Shown: one piece after another, positions 1-8,953 of the stretch
How positions within the stretch are numbered: position 1 is the first letter of the stretch
Layout: every line of letters begins with the position of its first letter
NCBI GenBank assembly: GCA_036005065.1
Contig: DASYQW010000197.1
Span: forward strand, 37,893-101,892
Direction: 5' to 3'
Origin: Candidatus Methylomirabilota bacterium
GTDB taxonomy: Bacteria > Methylomirabilota > Methylomirabilia > Rokubacteriales > DASRDR01
Length of the DNA stretch: 64,000 nt
The notes under the pieces: model-generated
What the model was told of the DNA's origin: nothing
The model's database searches: none
What the model saw: the letters and a program-made list of their open reading frames with translations, nothing else
Program-made: the position numbers and the translations under genes

Positions 1-68
1 ACGGGCTCGAGCGCGTCCGGGAGGCCGTGCGGAGGCTGGGGGAGTTCCTGCGAGCTCGCGCGTGTTGA
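1..68 (+). CDS. C-terminal end of a PLP-dependent aminotransferase-like protein (partial)
   Basis: The window opens inside a reading frame starting at base 3 that ends at the TGA at 66-68. Its last 21 residues contain ERVREAVRRLGEFL, an amphipathic basic helix typical of the C-terminus of fold-type I aminotransferases. Only the tail is visible, so the assignment is tentative. The stop codon lies inside the TTGACC box of the next promoter, so this gene ends exactly where the next transcription unit begins. Confidence 0.45.
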   Translation, partial: GLERVREAVRRLGEFLRARAC

Positions 69-93
69 CCGCGCTTCACCGTTGGACTACGCT
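65..93 (+). promoter_or_regulatory. Sigma-70-type promoter for the membrane protein gene
   Basis: TTGACC (65-70) and TACGCT (88-93) are separated by exactly 17 bp. The -35 box overlaps the TGA stop of the upstream gene. The predicted start of transcription near 100 leaves a leader of about 55 nt before the ATG at 155. Confidence 0.5.
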
Positions 94-154
94 CGTGTCT
101 CGGCGCCGGGGTGGCGCCGCCCGAAGGCCCACGCAGTTCACCACGGGAGGGGCT

Positions 155-874
155 ATGTCGAACGGCGCAGGGTCGGATATCGTCGGGGACTTCCGGCTGG
201 GTCTGGACCTGATGAAGCGCTATCCGGTGATGGCGGCGCCTCCGCTCATCGCGATGGCGCTGATGTTCGTCCTCGGCCTGGTCTTTTTCGGGGGCGCGTT
301 GACCATCTTCGCCGTCGGCGGCCTGTCGGGCGGACGCGGCGTCGCCGGAGCCATCGTCGGGGGTCTCCTCTTCTCCGCGGTCCTGGCCGTCGTCGCCCTG
401 CTGGTCAATCTGGTGGCCTCGGCGGTCGTCGTCATCATGGCCCGCGATGCCCTGGCGACCCGCGAGCCCTCGATGGGTGACGCGCTCTCGGCCGTCATGG
501 GGCGCCTGGGCGACGTGGCGGTGGCGTCGTTTCTCGTCGCCCTGATCGTGGGGATCGCTTCGCTCTTCTTGGTGGTGCCCGGCATCATCGCCGGCTTCTT
601 CCTCATGTTCGTGCTCCCGGCCGTGCTCCTCGACGGCCGCGGTGCGGTCGACGCGCTCGGCCGCAGCGCCACCCTGGTCAAGGACAACCTGGGTCCGGCT
701 CTCGGGCTGGTCATCGGGGCCATCGTCGCCATCGTCGTCATGGCCATCGTCTCGATGATCCTCGGGATGGTGCCGCTCCTCGGACATCTGGCGTCGATGC
801 TCCTGGGGGGCGCCTTCATCGCCTACCTGACGGTCGTCGCCGTCCGCGTCTACCAGACGCTGCCGCGGCGGTGA
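155..874 (+). CDS. Multi-pass membrane protein of unknown function
   Basis: This 239-residue protein is mostly hydrophobic, with about six likely membrane segments (around residues 28-50, 62-92, 118-158 and 178-232, some of them paired). Short polar loops separate them. A GRSATLVKDN segment between the third and fourth hydrophobic blocks resembles membrane proteins of the YciC or glycerophosphodiester phosphodiesterase membrane-domain type, but I cannot assign a family with certainty. The ATG at 155 follows a GGGAGGGG ribosome site; an in-frame TTG at 62 has no such site. The stop overlaps a GTG that could start the next frame, suggesting co-transcription with nth. Confidence 0.7.
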   Translation: MSNGAGSDIVGDFRLGLDLMKRYPVMAAPPLIAMALMFVLGLVFFGGALTIFAVGGLSGGRGVAGAIVGGLLFSAVLAVVALLVNLVASAVVVIMARDALATREPSMGDALSAVMGRLGDVAVASFLVALIVGIASLFLVVPGIIAGFFLMFVLPAVLLDGRGAVDALGRSATLVKDNLGPALGLVIGAIVAIVVMAIVSMILGMVPLLGHLASMLLGGAFIAYLTVVAVRVYQTLPRR

Positions 875-912
875 GGGGGCCCCGTGGACGTCCACCCCGG
901 CGTCTAGAGGCC

Positions 913-1653
913 ATGCCGGAGACCGTCGCCGCCAAGCGCGCGCGGGCCCTCGAGATCATCCGGCTCCTCGATCGGGCCTATCCCGAGGCCACGATCGCGC
1001 TCAGATTCTCGAGCCCGCTCGAGCTCCTGGTGGCGACCATCCTGGCCGCCCAGTGCACCGACGAGCGGGTGAACCAGGTGACGGAAAGCCTCTTCCGCAA
1101 GTACCGCACGGCGCGCGACTACGCGGCGATCGATCCCGCCACCTTCGAGCGCGAGATCCGGTCCACCGGCTTCTTCCGGGCCAAGACCAGGGCCATTGCC
1201 GGCATGGCCCGCGCGCTCCTCGAGCATCACGGGGGCGGGGTGCCGCGGACCCTGGAGGCGCTGACGGCGCTGCCCGGGGTGGGCCGCAAGACCGCCAACG
1301 TGGTTCTCGGCAACGCCTTCGACACCCCGGGCATCGCGGTGGACACCCACGTCTTCCGGGTATCGCAGCGCCTGGGGCTGGCCGGGTCGGACGTCCCCGA
1401 CCAGGTCGAAGCCCAGCTCGCCGAGGTCATCCCCCGACCCCGGTGGACCCACTTCTGCCACCTCCTCCAGGCCCACGGACGCCAGATCTGCCTGGCCCGG
1501 GCCCCCGACTGCCCGGTCTGTCCCGTGCGGCTCCTGTGCCCGTGGCCGGGGAAGACGGTGTCCGGGCGCCCGGGGCGCGCCGCGCCCGCCGGCCGCGCCG
1601 GCTCGCCCGCCCGGACTCGGGCGGCTCGGGCCGGTCGAGCGCCGCGGGGTTGA
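913..1653 (+). CDS. nth: Endonuclease III (DNA glycosylase/AP lyase)
   Basis: This base-excision repair enzyme removes oxidised pyrimidines and nicks abasic sites. The helix-hairpin-helix LPGVGRKTANVV carries the catalytic lysine (about K126), and IAVDTHVFRV carries the catalytic aspartate (about D144). Four cysteines spaced C-x6-C-x2-C-x5-C (about C193, C200, C203, C209) form the [4Fe-4S] site. The ATG at 913 fits the E. coli N-terminus; a GTG at 871 overlapping the upstream stop as GTGA is the alternative. After the cluster there is an Arg/Ala/Gly-rich tail of about 35 residues not usual in the family. The stop lies inside the rplM -35 box. Confidence 0.93.
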   Translation: MPETVAAKRARALEIIRLLDRAYPEATIALRFSSPLELLVATILAAQCTDERVNQVTESLFRKYRTARDYAAIDPATFEREIRSTGFFRAKTRAIAGMARALLEHHGGGVPRTLEALTALPGVGRKTANVVLGNAFDTPGIAVDTHVFRVSQRLGLAGSDVPDQVEAQLAEVIPRPRWTHFCHLLQAHGRQICLARAPDCPVCPVRLLCPWPGKTVSGRPGRAAPAGRAGSPARTRAARAGRAPRG

Positions 1654-1678
1654 CAGTGCCGGCCTCGTCGGCTAAGGT
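1650..1678 (+). promoter_or_regulatory. Promoter of the rplM-rpsI operon
   Basis: TTGACA (1650-1655), a 17-bp spacer and TAAGGT (1673-1678) form a near-consensus housekeeping promoter. The -35 box contains the nth stop codon (TGA 1651-1653). The leader to the rplM ATG is about 85 nt and could hold a ribosomal-protein operator, but I see no obvious structure. Confidence 0.65.
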
Positions 1679-1768
1679 ATTGTGTTGCGTGAATTCTGCT
1701 GGGCCGACGGTCTCAGGCCGCTCATTCCGGCCGCCGCGGAGACCTCTTCACCGGAGACAGACGTCGAC

Positions 1769-2227
1769 ATGCCTACGTTCATGCCGAAGAAGGAGCGCAT
1801 CACCCGGAAGTGGTACCTCGTCGACGCCGAGGGCAAGGTCCTCGGCCGACTCGCGGCCCGGGTCGCGACGCTCCTCATCGGCAAGCACAAGCCGATCTAC
1901 GCGCCGCACCTCGACGTGGGGGATCACGTCGTCGTGATCAATGCGGAGAAGGTCCACCTCACGGGCCAGAAGCTCACCGACAAGCTGTACCGCTGGCACT
2001 CCGGGTACATCGGAGGCCTGCGCGAGGTACGGGCCGAGACGATGCTGAGAACGCATCCGGAGCGGATGATCGAGTGGGCGGTGACGGGGATGCTACCCAA
2101 GACGAAGCTCGGGCGGGCCATGGCCAAGAAGCTCAAGGTTTACCGGGGCGCCGACCATCCGCACGCCGCCCAGCATCCCGAGCCCCTCGACCTCGGGCGA
2201 ACGGACGCCCGGTCCAAGGAGTCGTGA
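1769..2227 (+). CDS. rplM: 50S ribosomal protein L13 (uL13)
   Basis: L13 is an early-assembly protein of the large subunit. The 152-residue product has the family landmarks [17 protein letters not shown] near the N-terminus, then [11 protein letters not shown] and [12 protein letters not shown], and [17 protein letters not shown] near the end. The ATG at 1769 was chosen because homologues start just before the RKWY segment, and GGAGA lies about 11 bp upstream. The frame is open further upstream, but that part lies over the promoter. The TGA shares its last base with the rpsI ATG, the usual rplM-rpsI arrangement with coupled translation. Confidence 0.97.
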   Translation: MPTFMPKKERITRKWYLVDAEGKVLGRLAARVATLLIGKHKPIYAPHLDVGDHVVVINAEKVHLTGQKLTDKLYRWHSGYIGGLREVRAETMLRTHPERMIEWAVTGMLPKTKLGRAMAKKLKVYRGADHPHAAQHPEPLDLGRTDARSKES

Positions 2228-2622
2228 TGGCCGAGACCCAGCAGTTCTACGGCACCGGCCGGCGGAAGACCTCGGTCGCCCGCGTCTTCCTCCGCCACGG
2301 TCAGGGGCAGATCACCGTCAACCGGCGGCCGTTCGTGGACTACTTCCCGCGGGAGAGCCTGCGGCTCCTGGTCGCTCAGCCCCTCGAGTTGACGGGCACC
2401 GCCGCCCAGCTCGACGTCCTGGCCAACGTGAGGGGTGGGGGACTCTCCGGCCAGGCCGGCGCGGTGCGCCACGGGATCGCCCGAGCCCTCCTCGAGTTCA
2501 GCGACAAGCTCAGGCCCCAGCTCAAGCGGGCAGGGTTCCTGACCCGTGACCCCCGGATGAAGGAACGGAAGAAGTACGGGCAGCCGGGTGCGCGCAAGCG
2601 CTTCCAGTTCTCGAAGCGGTAG
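2227..2622 (+). CDS. rpsI: 30S ribosomal protein S9 (uS9)
   Basis: S9 is a small-subunit head protein whose C-terminal tail reaches the P-site tRNA. The 131-residue product contains [15 protein letters not shown] near the N-terminus, [19 protein letters not shown] in the middle and the basic end [17 protein letters not shown]. The final SKR is the conserved tail that contacts tRNA. The start codon overlaps the rplM stop as TGATG. The operon ends in a strong terminator 23 bp downstream. Confidence 0.97.
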   Translation: MAETQQFYGTGRRKTSVARVFLRHGQGQITVNRRPFVDYFPRESLRLLVAQPLELTGTAAQLDVLANVRGGGLSGQAGAVRHGIARALLEFSDKLRPQLKRAGFLTRDPRMKERKKYGQPGARKRFQFSKR

Positions 2623-2645
2623 CCGAGATCGATCCGGACGTCACG

Positions 2646-2676
2646 GGGGAAGGTCGACGCGACCTTCCCCTTTTTT
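2646..2676 (+). terminator. Rho-independent terminator of rplM-rpsI
   Basis: An 11-bp perfect stem (GGGGAAGGTCG at 2646-2656 pairing with 2660-2670) encloses a 3-nt loop and is followed directly by six T residues. It is the clearest intrinsic terminator in the window. argC starts only 15 bp after the T run. Confidence 0.9.
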
Positions 2677-2691
2677 CATGAGGGGTGGGAG

Positions 2692-3753
2692 ATGGAGCCG
2701 AAGCTGAAGGTTGCCGTGGCGGGGGCCACGGGGTACATGGGAGCGGAGCTGCTCCGCCTGCTGGCCGTCCATCCGAAGGTGCAGCTCATCACGGTGATGG
2801 CGTCGGAGCGCTCGGCCGGCCTCCCGCTGGGCCGGCTGATTCCCAGCCTCAGGGGCCAGTTTCCCCTGACCGTCGAGGCGCTCGACGCCGAGCGGCTCGC
2901 CGCTCAGGCTGACTGCGTGATGCTCGCCCTGCCCTACGGCGAGACGCACCGTGTGGTGTCGGTCCTCCGCCGTCGGGGACGGCGGGTCGTCGATCTCTCC
3001 TCGGATTACCGTCTGCGGAATGCGGCCGAGTTCGAGGCCTGGTACAAGACGCCGCACACCGATCCCGAAGGTCTCGCCGAAGCGGTGTACGGCCTCCCGG
3101 AGCTCTATCGCAAGGAGATCGCGGCGACCCGGTTGGTGGCGAACCCCGGCTGCTATCCGGTGGGGGCGCTGCTGGCCATCGTCCCGCTCCTCAAGGCGGG
3201 CCTCGGGCGGGTCGATGGCATCGTCATCGACTCGAAATCCGGCGTCACCGGGGCCGGGTCCATGAGCCAGAAGCCGGACCCGATGTACCTCTACGCCGAG
3301 GCGAATGAGAACCTCCAGGCCTACGGGGTGGCCCGGCACCGGCACACCCCGGAGATCGAGCAGGCCCTGTCGGGAATGGTCGGCGCTCCGGTCCAGGTCA
3401 CCTTCACGCCCCACCTGGTGCCGATGAATCGGGGCCTCTTCACGACCGCCTACGTCCTGCTGGCGCGAAGCGCCTCCACCGGGGAGTGCCTGGCCGCCTT
3501 CCGGGAGGCCTACGCGGGCGAGCCCTTCGTGCGCGTCCTCGACGAGGGCGAGTTCCCCAAGACGCGGGCCGTCCTCGGGTCGAACTATTGCGACGTGACG
3601 GCGGTGGTGGATGCCCGCACCGGCCGGGCGATCTGCTTGAGCGCGCTCGACAACCTCGGAAAGGGGGGCGCCGCTCAGGCCATCCAGAACCTGAACATCA
3701 TGCACGGGTGGGACGAGCGGACGGGCCTCGACGCTCCCCCCGTCTACCCATGA
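2692..3753 (+). CDS. argC: N-acetyl-gamma-glutamyl-phosphate reductase
   Basis: This enzyme reduces N-acetylglutamyl phosphate to the semialdehyde with NADPH, the third step of arginine synthesis. The 353-residue protein has an N-terminal Rossmann motif (GATGYMGAELLRLL), the active-site cysteine in VANPGCYPVGA (about C154), and the conserved VPMNRGLFTT segment. Its length fits the type 1 bacterial form. A GGGGTGGGAG ribosome site precedes the ATG. The stop overlaps the argJ start as ATGA, so argC and argJ form one coupled unit directly behind the rpsI terminator. Confidence 0.96.
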   Translation: MEPKLKVAVAGATGYMGAELLRLLAVHPKVQLITVMASERSAGLPLGRLIPSLRGQFPLTVEALDAERLAAQADCVMLALPYGETHRVVSVLRRRGRRVVDLSSDYRLRNAAEFEAWYKTPHTDPEGLAEAVYGLPELYRKEIAATRLVANPGCYPVGALLAIVPLLKAGLGRVDGIVIDSKSGVTGAGSMSQKPDPMYLYAEANENLQAYGVARHRHTPEIEQALSGMVGAPVQVTFTPHLVPMNRGLFTTAYVLLARSASTGECLAAFREAYAGEPFVRVLDEGEFPKTRAVLGSNYCDVTAVVDARTGRAICLSALDNLGKGGAAQAIQNLNIMHGWDERTGLDAPPVYP

Positions 3754-4973
3754 GCCCCGCTATGGCCGAGATCGAGTGGATCGAGGGCGGGATCACGGCC
3801 GTCCCCGGGATCTTCGGCGCCGGCCTCCACTGCGGGATCAAGCCCGGCTCGGCCCGCGACCTGGCCCTCGTCTACTCGTCGGCGCCGGCCACGGCGGCCG
3901 GGGTCTTCACGACCAACCGGATCCAGAGCGCGCCGGTCAAGATCTCGCGGGAGCGCGTGCAGGCCGGGGTCGCCCAGGCGATCGTGGCCTCCAGCGGGTG
4001 CTCGAACGTGTGTACCGGCGAGCAGGGGCTCCGGGACGCTCGCGAGATGACGGAGGTCGTCGCCCGTGAGCTCCGTATCCCGGAAACCCGGGTGCTGGTG
4101 GCCTCGACCGGCATCATCGGACGGTACCTGCCGATGGACCGCATCCGGCCGGCCCTGCCCAAGCTCGTCAAGGCCCTGTCGCCCCAGGGCAGCCGGCACG
4201 CGGCCGAGGGGATCATGACGACCGATACCCACCCGAAGGAGGCCGCGCTGCGCGTGGAGATCGGCGGGCGCCCGATCACCATCGGGGCGATCGCGAAGGG
4301 AACGGGCATGATCCACCCGATGATGGCCACCATGTTCTGCTTCGTGGCCACCGACCTGGCGGTATCGCGGGACGCGCTCCAGGCGGCCATCCGGCGCGCC
4401 GCGAACGGCTCGTTCAATCGCATCAGCGTCGACGGCGACATGAGCACCAGTGACACGGTGGTGATCCTGGCCAACGGGCTGGCCGAGAATCGCCCGCTGG
4501 CCCGCGGCGACCGGCGACTCCGGGTATTCCAGCACGCGCTGGACGGGCTGACCCAGCGGCTGGCGGTCATGCAGGTCCGGGACGGCGAGGGCGCCACGCT
4601 CGTGATCGACGTGCAGGTACGCGGGGCCAAGACCCGGCGAGACGCCGAGGCCGCCGCCCGGGCCATCGCCAACTCGCCCCTCTTCAAGACGTCCATGGCC
4701 GGCCGTGACCCGAACTGGGGGCGCGTGATGGCCGCGCTGGGAGCCTCCGGGATCCCGGTCCAGGAGGAGCGGGTCGGCATCTGGTATGGTGACGAGCAGG
4801 TCGCGGCCGGCGGCAAGCCCAGGGAGAACGTCCGCTGGGAGCGGGTCAAGGCGGAGCTGGCCAAGCCCGAGGTCACGCTCATCGTGGATCTCGGGCTCGG
4901 CGGAGGCCACGACCACGTCTGGACCTGCGATCTGACGGAGGACTACGTTAAGATAAACACTGGCACGAGCTAG
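3750..4973 (+). CDS. argJ: Bifunctional glutamate N-acetyltransferase/amino-acid acetyltransferase
   Basis: ArgJ moves the acetyl group from N-acetylornithine to glutamate and so recycles acetyl in arginine synthesis. The self-processing site is visible as [14 protein letters not shown], where cleavage before the threonine (about T194) gives alpha and beta subunits with Thr as nucleophile. The N-terminal part has [12 protein letters not shown], and the C-terminal part has [14 protein letters not shown]. With the ATG at 3750 (ATGA overlap with argC) the protein has 407 residues. An in-frame ATG at 3762 is equally possible; neither has a clear ribosome site. Whether it accepts acetyl-CoA cannot be read from the sequence. 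Confidence 0.95.
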   Translation: MSPAMAEIEWIEGGITAVPGIFGAGLHCGIKPGSARDLALVYSSAPATAAGVFTTNRIQSAPVKISRERVQAGVAQAIVASSGCSNVCTGEQGLRDAREMTEVVARELRIPETRVLVASTGIIGRYLPMDRIRPALPKLVKALSPQGSRHAAEGIMTTDTHPKEAALRVEIGGRPITIGAIAKGTGMIHPMMATMFCFVATDLAVSRDALQAAIRRAANGSFNRISVDGDMSTSDTVVILANGLAENRPLARGDRRLRVFQHALDGLTQRLAVMQVRDGEGATLVIDVQVRGAKTRRDAEAAARAIANSPLFKTSMAGRDPNWGRVMAALGASGIPVQEERVGIWYGDEQVAAGGKPRENVRWERVKAELAKPEVTLIVDLGLGGGHDHVWTCDLTEDYVKINTGTS

Positions 4974-4977
4974 ATCA

Positions 4978-5072
4978 TCGGAGGGGGGCTATGCCCCCCT
5001 CCGACGGCCCCCGCGGCAAAGCCGCGGCCGTCCGCATTCGCGGACGGCTTCGGGGCCTGCCTCCCCCAAGGA
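4978..5072 (+). repeat. Intergenic hairpin element, family C, copy 1 (argJ-rpsB)
   Basis: Five bases after the argJ stop there is a 27-bp stem-loop (4978-5004): TCGGAGGGGGGC, a 3-4 nt loop, then its complement. Two smaller hairpins follow (5011-5027 and 5028-5047), then GGGCCTGCCTCCCCCAAGGA. The first hairpin and this end block recur after tsf at 6673. There is no T run, so if it ends transcription it is not a classical intrinsic terminator. The rest of the 226-bp gap to rpsB shows no clear promoter. Confidence 0.7.
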
Positions 5073-5199
5073 GTGGGGGAAGGAGCGATTGGGAGGTGCC
5101 ACGGCGGGCCGACGCCTGCCCATCTCACACGCGTCCCGGTGTCGGTGGCGGGGATGGTCCCCGCAGGGGACGCGGAGGCGAACCGAACCAGGAGGTCAA

Positions 5200-6000
5200 A
5201 TGTCTCAGATCACGATGAAGGAACTGCTGGAGGCCGGGGTCCACTTCGGCCACCAGACCAAGCGCTGGAACCCGAAGATGGCGAAGTACATCTTCGGCGA
5301 GCGCAACGGCATCTACATCATCGACCTGCAGAAGACGCTCAAGAAGTTCCGGGACGCGTACCTGTTCACCCGGAACCTGGCCGCCGAGGGCGGCACCCTT
5401 CTCTTCGTCGGTACCAAGAAGCAGGCCCAGGAGACGATCGCCGACGAAGCCACCCGGGCCGGGATGTTCTTCGTCAACCAGCGGTGGCTCGGCGGCACCC
5501 TGACCAACTTCGCCACGATCCGCAAGTCGATCAACCACCTGAAGCGGCTCGACGAGATGCGGGACACCGGCGAGCTCGAGCGTCTGACCAAGAAGGAAGC
5601 GCTCGGTCTCGATCGCGAGCGGGCCAAGCTCGAGAAGGCGCTGGCCGGCATCAAGCAGATGGATCGCCTGCCCTCGGCAGTCTACGTCATCGATCCCCGC
5701 AAGGAGAAGATCGCCATCGCCGAGGCCCAGAAGCTCGCCATCCCGATCATCGCCATCGTGGACACCAACTGCGACCCCACCGGGATCGACTACCCCATTC
5801 CTGGGAACGACGACGCGATCCGCGCGATCCGGCTGATTACGTCTCGAATCGCCGACGCCGTGGTCGAAGGACGAGGCGTCGTGAGCAAGGTGGGCGCAGA
5901 GGAGCCGGTCGTGCCGGTGGCCGCACCGGCCGAGCCGGAGGCGTCCGCCCCGACCGGCGACGTGGCGGAGAAGGCGGAGAGCCTGCCGATCACCTCCTAG
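5200..6000 (+). CDS. rpsB: 30S ribosomal protein S2 (uS2)
   Basis: S2 binds the 30S head-body junction late in assembly. The 266-residue protein starts [18 protein letters not shown] and has [28 protein letters not shown] and [19 protein letters not shown], all hallmarks of bacterial S2. An Ala/Pro/Glu-rich tail of about 35 residues follows the core. The ATG at 5200 is set by an AGGAGG site seven bases upstream; the frame is open for another 37 codons upstream but without homology. tsf follows 69 bp later, the conserved rpsB-tsf pair. Confidence 0.97.
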   Translation: MSQITMKELLEAGVHFGHQTKRWNPKMAKYIFGERNGIYIIDLQKTLKKFRDAYLFTRNLAAEGGTLLFVGTKKQAQETIADEATRAGMFFVNQRWLGGTLTNFATIRKSINHLKRLDEMRDTGELERLTKKEALGLDRERAKLEKALAGIKQMDRLPSAVYVIDPRKEKIAIAEAQKLAIPIIAIVDTNCDPTGIDYPIPGNDDAIRAIRLITSRIADAVVEGRGVVSKVGAEEPVVPVAAPAEPEASAPTGDVAEKAESLPITS

Positions 6001-6069
6001 CGCCGACCCGGTGCCTGTCGGCTACCGGGCCGCGCCCGGAGGCGAGGACTGAGGAGGAACCCAGAGACC

Positions 6070-6669
6070 ATGGCCACGACGGCGGAGCGAGTACGCGAGC
6101 TTCGGGACAAGACCGGAGCCGGCGTAATGGACTGCAAGGAGGCGCTGGCCGCCTCGCAGGACGACCTCGAGAAGGCGGTCGACTACCTGCGCAAGAAGGG
6201 GCTGGCCTCGGCGGCCAAGCGCGCGCATCGCGAGGCGCGCGACGGCGTGGTGGGGGCGTACATCCATCACGGCGGCAAGCTCGGGGTGCTCGTCGAGGTG
6301 AACTGCGAGACGGACTTCGTGGCCCGTACCGAGCAGTTCCAGGACCTCGTCAAGGTCCTGGCCATGCAGGTGGCAGCCGCCAACCCGACCTACGTGTCGC
6401 GGGAGGAGGTGCCGCCGGCGGTGATCGAGCGCGAGAAGGAGATCTACCGCCAGCAGGTGGCCGACCAGAAGAAGCCGCCCCAGGTACTGGAGAAGATCAT
6501 CGAGGGGAAGCTCGCGAAGTTTTACGAGGAGACCTGCCTCCTCGACCAGGCCTACGTCAGGGATCCGAGTGGCAAGACGCGCGTGAAGGACGTCGTCGGC
6601 GAGCTCAGCGCCAAGACGAGCGAGAAGATCGCCGTCCGGCGATTCGCCCGGTTCCAGGTCGGCGAGTAA
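6070..6669 (+). CDS. tsf: Elongation factor Ts, short form
   Basis: EF-Ts is the nucleotide exchange factor that recharges EF-Tu with GTP. The 199-residue product has the UBA-like N-terminus VRELRDKTGAGVMDCKEAL and the core signature NCETDFVART. At 199 residues it matches the short single-core type (as in Thermus) rather than the 280-residue E. coli type. GAGGAGG lies 13 bp before the ATG. The stop is followed after three bases by a family C hairpin that separates it from pyrH. Confidence 0.96.
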   Translation: MATTAERVRELRDKTGAGVMDCKEALAASQDDLEKAVDYLRKKGLASAAKRAHREARDGVVGAYIHHGGKLGVLVEVNCETDFVARTEQFQDLVKVLAMQVAAANPTYVSREEVPPAVIEREKEIYRQQVADQKKPPQVLEKIIEGKLAKFYEETCLLDQAYVRDPSGKTRVKDVVGELSAKTSEKIAVRRFARFQVGE

Positions 6670-6672
6670 TCT

Positions 6673-6798
6673 TCGGAGGGGGGCTTTGCCCCCCTCCGAC
6701 GGCCCTCCCGGCGGTGGCCGGGCCGGTCTGACCGATGAGCGGCCGGGACGGTGTCCCGGCCGTGGCGGCGACCGGATCGGGCCTGCCTCCTCCAAGGA
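6673..6798 (+). repeat. Intergenic hairpin element, family C, copy 2 (tsf-pyrH)
   Basis: The 27-bp stem-loop at 6673-6699 is the same as the argJ-rpsB copy except for its loop (CTTTG instead of CTATG) and is also followed by CGGCCC. A long GC stem (about 6735-6765, GGCCGGGACGG against its complement) and the block GGGCCTGCCTCCTCCAAGGA end the unit. With the copy at 4978 it brackets the rpsB-tsf pair. No T run is present. Confidence 0.7.
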
Positions 6799-6813
6799 AG
6801 GCCAGGAGGGAGA

Positions 6814-7560
6814 GTGGCGGAAGACCAGCCCCGGTACAAGCGGATCCTGCTGAAGCTGTCAGGGGAGGCGCTCGCCGGCGAGCAGGGCTATGGCATCGAC
6901 CCGCCGGTCCTCGAGCGCATCGTCGACGAAGTCCGGGGCATCCGCGACCTCGGCGTCGAGATCGCGATCGTGATCGGCGGCGGCAACATCTTCCGCGGGC
7001 TGCAAGCCTCGGCCTCGGGGATGGACCGGGCCTCGGCCGACTACATGGGGATGCTGGCCACGGTCCTCAACGGCCTCGCGCTCCAGAACACGCTCGAGAA
7101 GGCGAGGCTCATGACGCGGCTCCAGTCGGCGATCAACATGCCGGCAGTGGCCGAGCCCTACATCCGACGGCGGGCCATCCGGCACCTCGAAAAGGGCCGG
7201 ATCGTCATCTTCGCCGCCGGCACCGGGAACCCGTTTTTCACGACCGACACCGCGGCCGCGCTGCGCGCCGTCGAGATCGGGGCCGAGGTCATCCTCAAGG
7301 CCACCAAAGTCGACGGCATCTACTCCTCCGATCCTCTCCTCGACCCCCACGCTGAGCTCCTGCCCCGCGTCACCTACATCGAGGTGCTCAACCGGGGGCT
7401 GCGCGTCATGGACACGACCGCCATCTCGCTGTGCATGGACCACAAGCTGCCCATCGGCGTCTTCAACCTGAACACTTCGGGTAACCTCCGCCGCATCGTG
7501 ATGGGGGAGCCCGGCATCGGGTCGTTCGTCGGCGCCAGCGAGGCGCCGCCAGCGAGGTGA
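6814..7560 (+). CDS. pyrH: Uridylate kinase (UMP kinase)
   Basis: PyrH phosphorylates UMP to UDP and is a hexameric, GTP-activated enzyme of the amino-acid kinase family. The 248-residue protein shows [14 protein letters not shown] near the N-terminus, the glycine-rich [26 protein letters not shown], and [20 protein letters not shown]. The GTG at 6814 was chosen because GGAGGGAG lies just upstream and family N-termini align there. pyrH-frr-uppS-cdsA follow with 4-bp, overlapping and 28-bp junctions, the order seen in many bacteria. Confidence 0.96.
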   Translation: MAEDQPRYKRILLKLSGEALAGEQGYGIDPPVLERIVDEVRGIRDLGVEIAIVIGGGNIFRGLQASASGMDRASADYMGMLATVLNGLALQNTLEKARLMTRLQSAINMPAVAEPYIRRRAIRHLEKGRIVIFAAGTGNPFFTTDTAAALRAVEIGAEVILKATKVDGIYSSDPLLDPHAELLPRVTYIEVLNRGLRVMDTTAISLCMDHKLPIGVFNLNTSGNLRRIVMGEPGIGSFVGASEAPPAR

Positions 7561-7564
7561 GATC

Positions 7565-8128
7565 ATGACCTCCACCCAAGCGGTCCACAAGGACGCCGAG
7601 GGGCGGATGCAGGGCGCGCTCGACACGCTGACCCGGGAGTTCGCGGGAGTGCGAACCGGGCGGGCGACCATCGCGCTCCTGGAGGGAATCCGGGTCGACT
7701 ACTACAACGCGCCCACCCCCGTGAACCAGGTCGCCAGCATCTCGGTGCCCGATTCGCGGACGCTGCTCATCCAGCCGTGGGACGCGAGCGTGTTGTCCAA
7801 AATCGAGAAGGCGATCCAGAAATCCGACCTCGGGCTGACGCCGGCTAACGACGGAAAGCTCATCCGCCTCTCCATCCCGCCGCTCAACGAGGAGCGGCGG
7901 AAGCAGCTCGCCAAGGCCGTGGGCAAGCTCGCCGAGGAGGCCCGGGTGGCGGTGCGGAACATCCGCCGCGAGGCGAAGGACAAGCTCCGCGGGTTGGCCA
8001 AGGACAAGAAGATCTCCGAGGACGACGAGAAGCGAAGCGAGACCGAGCTGCAGAAGCTGACCGACCGGTTCATCCAGCGCGTGGACGAGCTCCTGAAGAA
8101 GAAGGAGCAGGAGATTCTCGAGTTTTGA
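7565..8128 (+). CDS. frr: Ribosome recycling factor
   Basis: RRF splits post-termination ribosomes together with EF-G. The 187-residue length matches the family (about 185). Visible landmarks are [36 protein letters not shown] and a long charged helix with [22 protein letters not shown]. The gene starts 4 bp after pyrH. Its TGA overlaps the TTG start of uppS. Confidence 0.97.
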   Translation: MTSTQAVHKDAEGRMQGALDTLTREFAGVRTGRATIALLEGIRVDYYNAPTPVNQVASISVPDSRTLLIQPWDASVLSKIEKAIQKSDLGLTPANDGKLIRLSIPPLNEERRKQLAKAVGKLAEEARVAVRNIRREAKDKLRGLAKDKKISEDDEKRSETELQKLTDRFIQRVDELLKKKEQEILEF

Positions 8129-8925
8129 CGGCCCCGCCCTCCGGAGGAGAGCGCGGTCCGGGCACCGAGCCGCTGCTGGCGCGAAGCCTCGAAGCCGACG
8201 ATGCGCTCCTGGAAGCTGTCCGGGCCCAGCCGCTGCCCCGCCACGTGGCCATCATCATGGACGGCAACGGCCGGTGGGCGGCCGCCCGCAACCTCCCGCG
8301 CGTCGCCGGCCACCGCGAGGGTGTCAAGGCGGCGCGGGCGGCGGTGCGGGCCGCCGGCCGGCTCGGCATCGAGTACCTGACGCTGTACGCCTTCTCCTCC
8401 GAGAACTGGGCCCGGCCGGCCGCCGAGGTGGACTTCCTGATGCGGCTCCTGGAGAGCTCGGTGGACGAGGAGCTGCCCGAGCTCGTGCGGAACAACGTGC
8501 GCCTGCGCATCCTCGGTGAGACCACCGGCCTCTCCGAGGGCGTTCGCGCGAGCATCGACCGGGCCATGCGGGCGACCGAAGCCAACACGCGCCTGACTCT
8601 GCTGATCGCGCTGAACTACGGGGGACGCCGCGAGCTCACGCGGGCCATTCGCGCCCTCGCCGGTCGGGTGGCGCGCGGGGAGCTCGCGCCGGAAGCCATC
8701 GACGAGGCCGACATCGCGGGGTCGCTCGACACCGCCGGGATTCCCGACCCCGATCTGCTCATCCGCACCAGCGGCGAGTTCCGGCTCTCGAACTTCTTGT
8801 TGTGGCAAGTCGCCTACACCGAGCTCCTGGTCGTGCCGACGCTGTGGCCCGACTTCTCCCCCCGCGACCTCTCTCTCGCCGTGGCCGACTACCAGCGACG
8901 GAGCCGCCGCTTCGGCGGTCTCTGA
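8125..8925 (+). CDS. uppS: Undecaprenyl diphosphate synthase (cis-prenyltransferase)
   Basis: UppS condenses isopentenyl diphosphate onto farnesyl diphosphate to make the C55 carrier lipid for cell-wall synthesis. The motif [16 protein letters not shown] holds the Mg-binding aspartate (about D46). [15 protein letters not shown] and the end signature [17 protein letters not shown] are also present. The TTG at 8125 overlaps the frr stop as TTGA; no ATG or GTG lies between it and the catalytic motif. This gives a 40-residue leader before the core, longer than in E. coli, so the true start could be downstream at a rare codon. Confidence 0.94.
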   Translation: MTAPPSGGERGPGTEPLLARSLEADDALLEAVRAQPLPRHVAIIMDGNGRWAAARNLPRVAGHREGVKAARAAVRAAGRLGIEYLTLYAFSSENWARPAAEVDFLMRLLESSVDEELPELVRNNVRLRILGETTGLSEGVRASIDRAMRATEANTRLTLLIALNYGGRRELTRAIRALAGRVARGELAPEAIDEADIAGSLDTAGIPDPDLLIRTSGEFRLSNFLLWQVAYTELLVVPTLWPDFSPRDLSLAVADYQRRSRRFGGL

Positions 8926-8953
8926 GAGCCCCGCTACCTGGCCGGGCGGGCGA

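Noticed and set aside
5004..5199. A short gene between argJ and rpsB (frame from 4991)
   Set aside because: It consists of hairpin sequence and a GC-rich leader and has no recognisable protein pattern.
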